Source of the DNA: Sphingomonadaceae bacterium | GTDB lineage: Bacteria > Pseudomonadota > Alphaproteobacteria > Sphingomonadales > Sphingomonadaceae | Assembly (NCBI GenBank): GCA_947451875.1 | Contig: CANGBE010000109.1 | Span: 1-5,589, forward strand | Reading direction: 5' to 3' | Length of the DNA: 5,589 nucleotides | The notes under the pieces: generated by a model | Told to the model about the DNA's origin: nothing | Databases searched by the model: none | What the model saw: only the letters and a program-made list of their open reading frames with translations | In this document: positions 5,413 through 5,589 of the stretch, piece by piece | Layout of the letters: each line of letters begins with the position of its first letter | How positions within the stretch are numbered: the stretch's first letter is position 1 | Program-made: the position numbers and the translations under genes

Positions 5413-5589
5413 TCAGCTTTCTAGCTGGCGCAACAGGCTCCGCACGTCACCATCCATATCGGCGTCACGGGTCCGAAGGTCTTCGATCAGACGTACCGCA
5501 TGGATCACCGTCGAGTGATCGCGCCCACCGAACTTACGCCCAATTTCCGGATAAGAGCGCGGAGTGAGCACCTTGGCGAGGTACATGGC
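5413..5589 (-). CDS. dnaA: Chromosomal replication initiator protein DnaA, C-terminal end (5' part outside window)
   Basis: DnaA is the AAA+ ATPase that binds DnaA boxes at the origin and opens the DNA for replication. The minus-strand frame is open from the window edge (first codon GCC at 5589-5587) and gives 58 residues to the TGA at 5415-5413. The peptide is the second half of domain IV, the DNA-binding domain. It includes 'AMYLAKVLT', 'SYPEIGRKFGGRDHSTVIHA' (residues 12-31 of the fragment), and a terminal helix ending 'LLRQLES'. 'GGRDHSTVIHA' is the DnaA signature; E. coli has GGRDHTTVLHA, so the first Thr, which contacts the DnaA box, is Ser here. The rest of the protein, including the ATPase domain, is off the right edge. 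No DnaA-box cluster is visible in the downstream spacer. Confidence 0.95.
   Translation of the reverse strand, partial: AMYLAKVLTPRSYPEIGRKFGGRDHSTVIHAVRLIEDLRTRDADMDGDVRSLLRQLES

Overview
The window is ordinary chromosomal housekeeping DNA from a GC-rich alphaproteobacterium. Several things point to the Sphingomonadales (Sphingomonadaceae or Erythrobacteraceae): the short DapB form, the Nth and DnaA sequences, and an inverted repeat whose arm reads 'RHPELVSG' when translated, a repeat I associate with that group. This placement is from memory of the families, not from a search.

Layout, left to right. (1) The 3' part of dapE (plus strand) ends at 481. (2) After a 113-base gap comes a complete dicarboxylate/amino-acid:cation symporter gene on the plus strand (595-1893). 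(3) It converges, with only 13 bases between stop codons, on a minus-strand block. Read in transcription order from the right, that block is: the last 58 codons of dnaA (5589-5413), a candidate terminator, a PAP2-family integral-membrane lipid phosphatase or phosphotransferase (5210-4221), a MoeB/ThiF/HesA-type E1-like adenylyltransferase (4174-3392), an intergenic inverted pair of palindromic repeats (3293-3384), dapB (3273-2545), and nth (2548-1907). dapB and nth overlap by four bases. Both use TTG starts, and each start is backed by a Shine-Dalgarno sequence and by family alignment.

How the genes relate. dapE and dapB both serve the diaminopimelate/lysine pathway, which supplies peptidoglycan and lysine, but they lie on opposite strands and cannot share a transcript. 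nth (base-excision repair) appears to be translationally coupled to dapB. The adenylyltransferase has no visible ubiquitin-like partner gene (moaD or thiS) here, so its substrate is open. dnaA, the replication initiator, runs in from the right edge; I saw no convincing DnaA boxes or origin beside it.

I found no novel multigene system. The points most worth a second look are the REPIN-like repeat doublet, the mixed motif content of the symporter (an Asn at the usual Na1-site Asp), the Aur1-like PAP2 protein next to dnaA, and the orphan E1-like enzyme. No gene-free stretch exceeds 300 bases.
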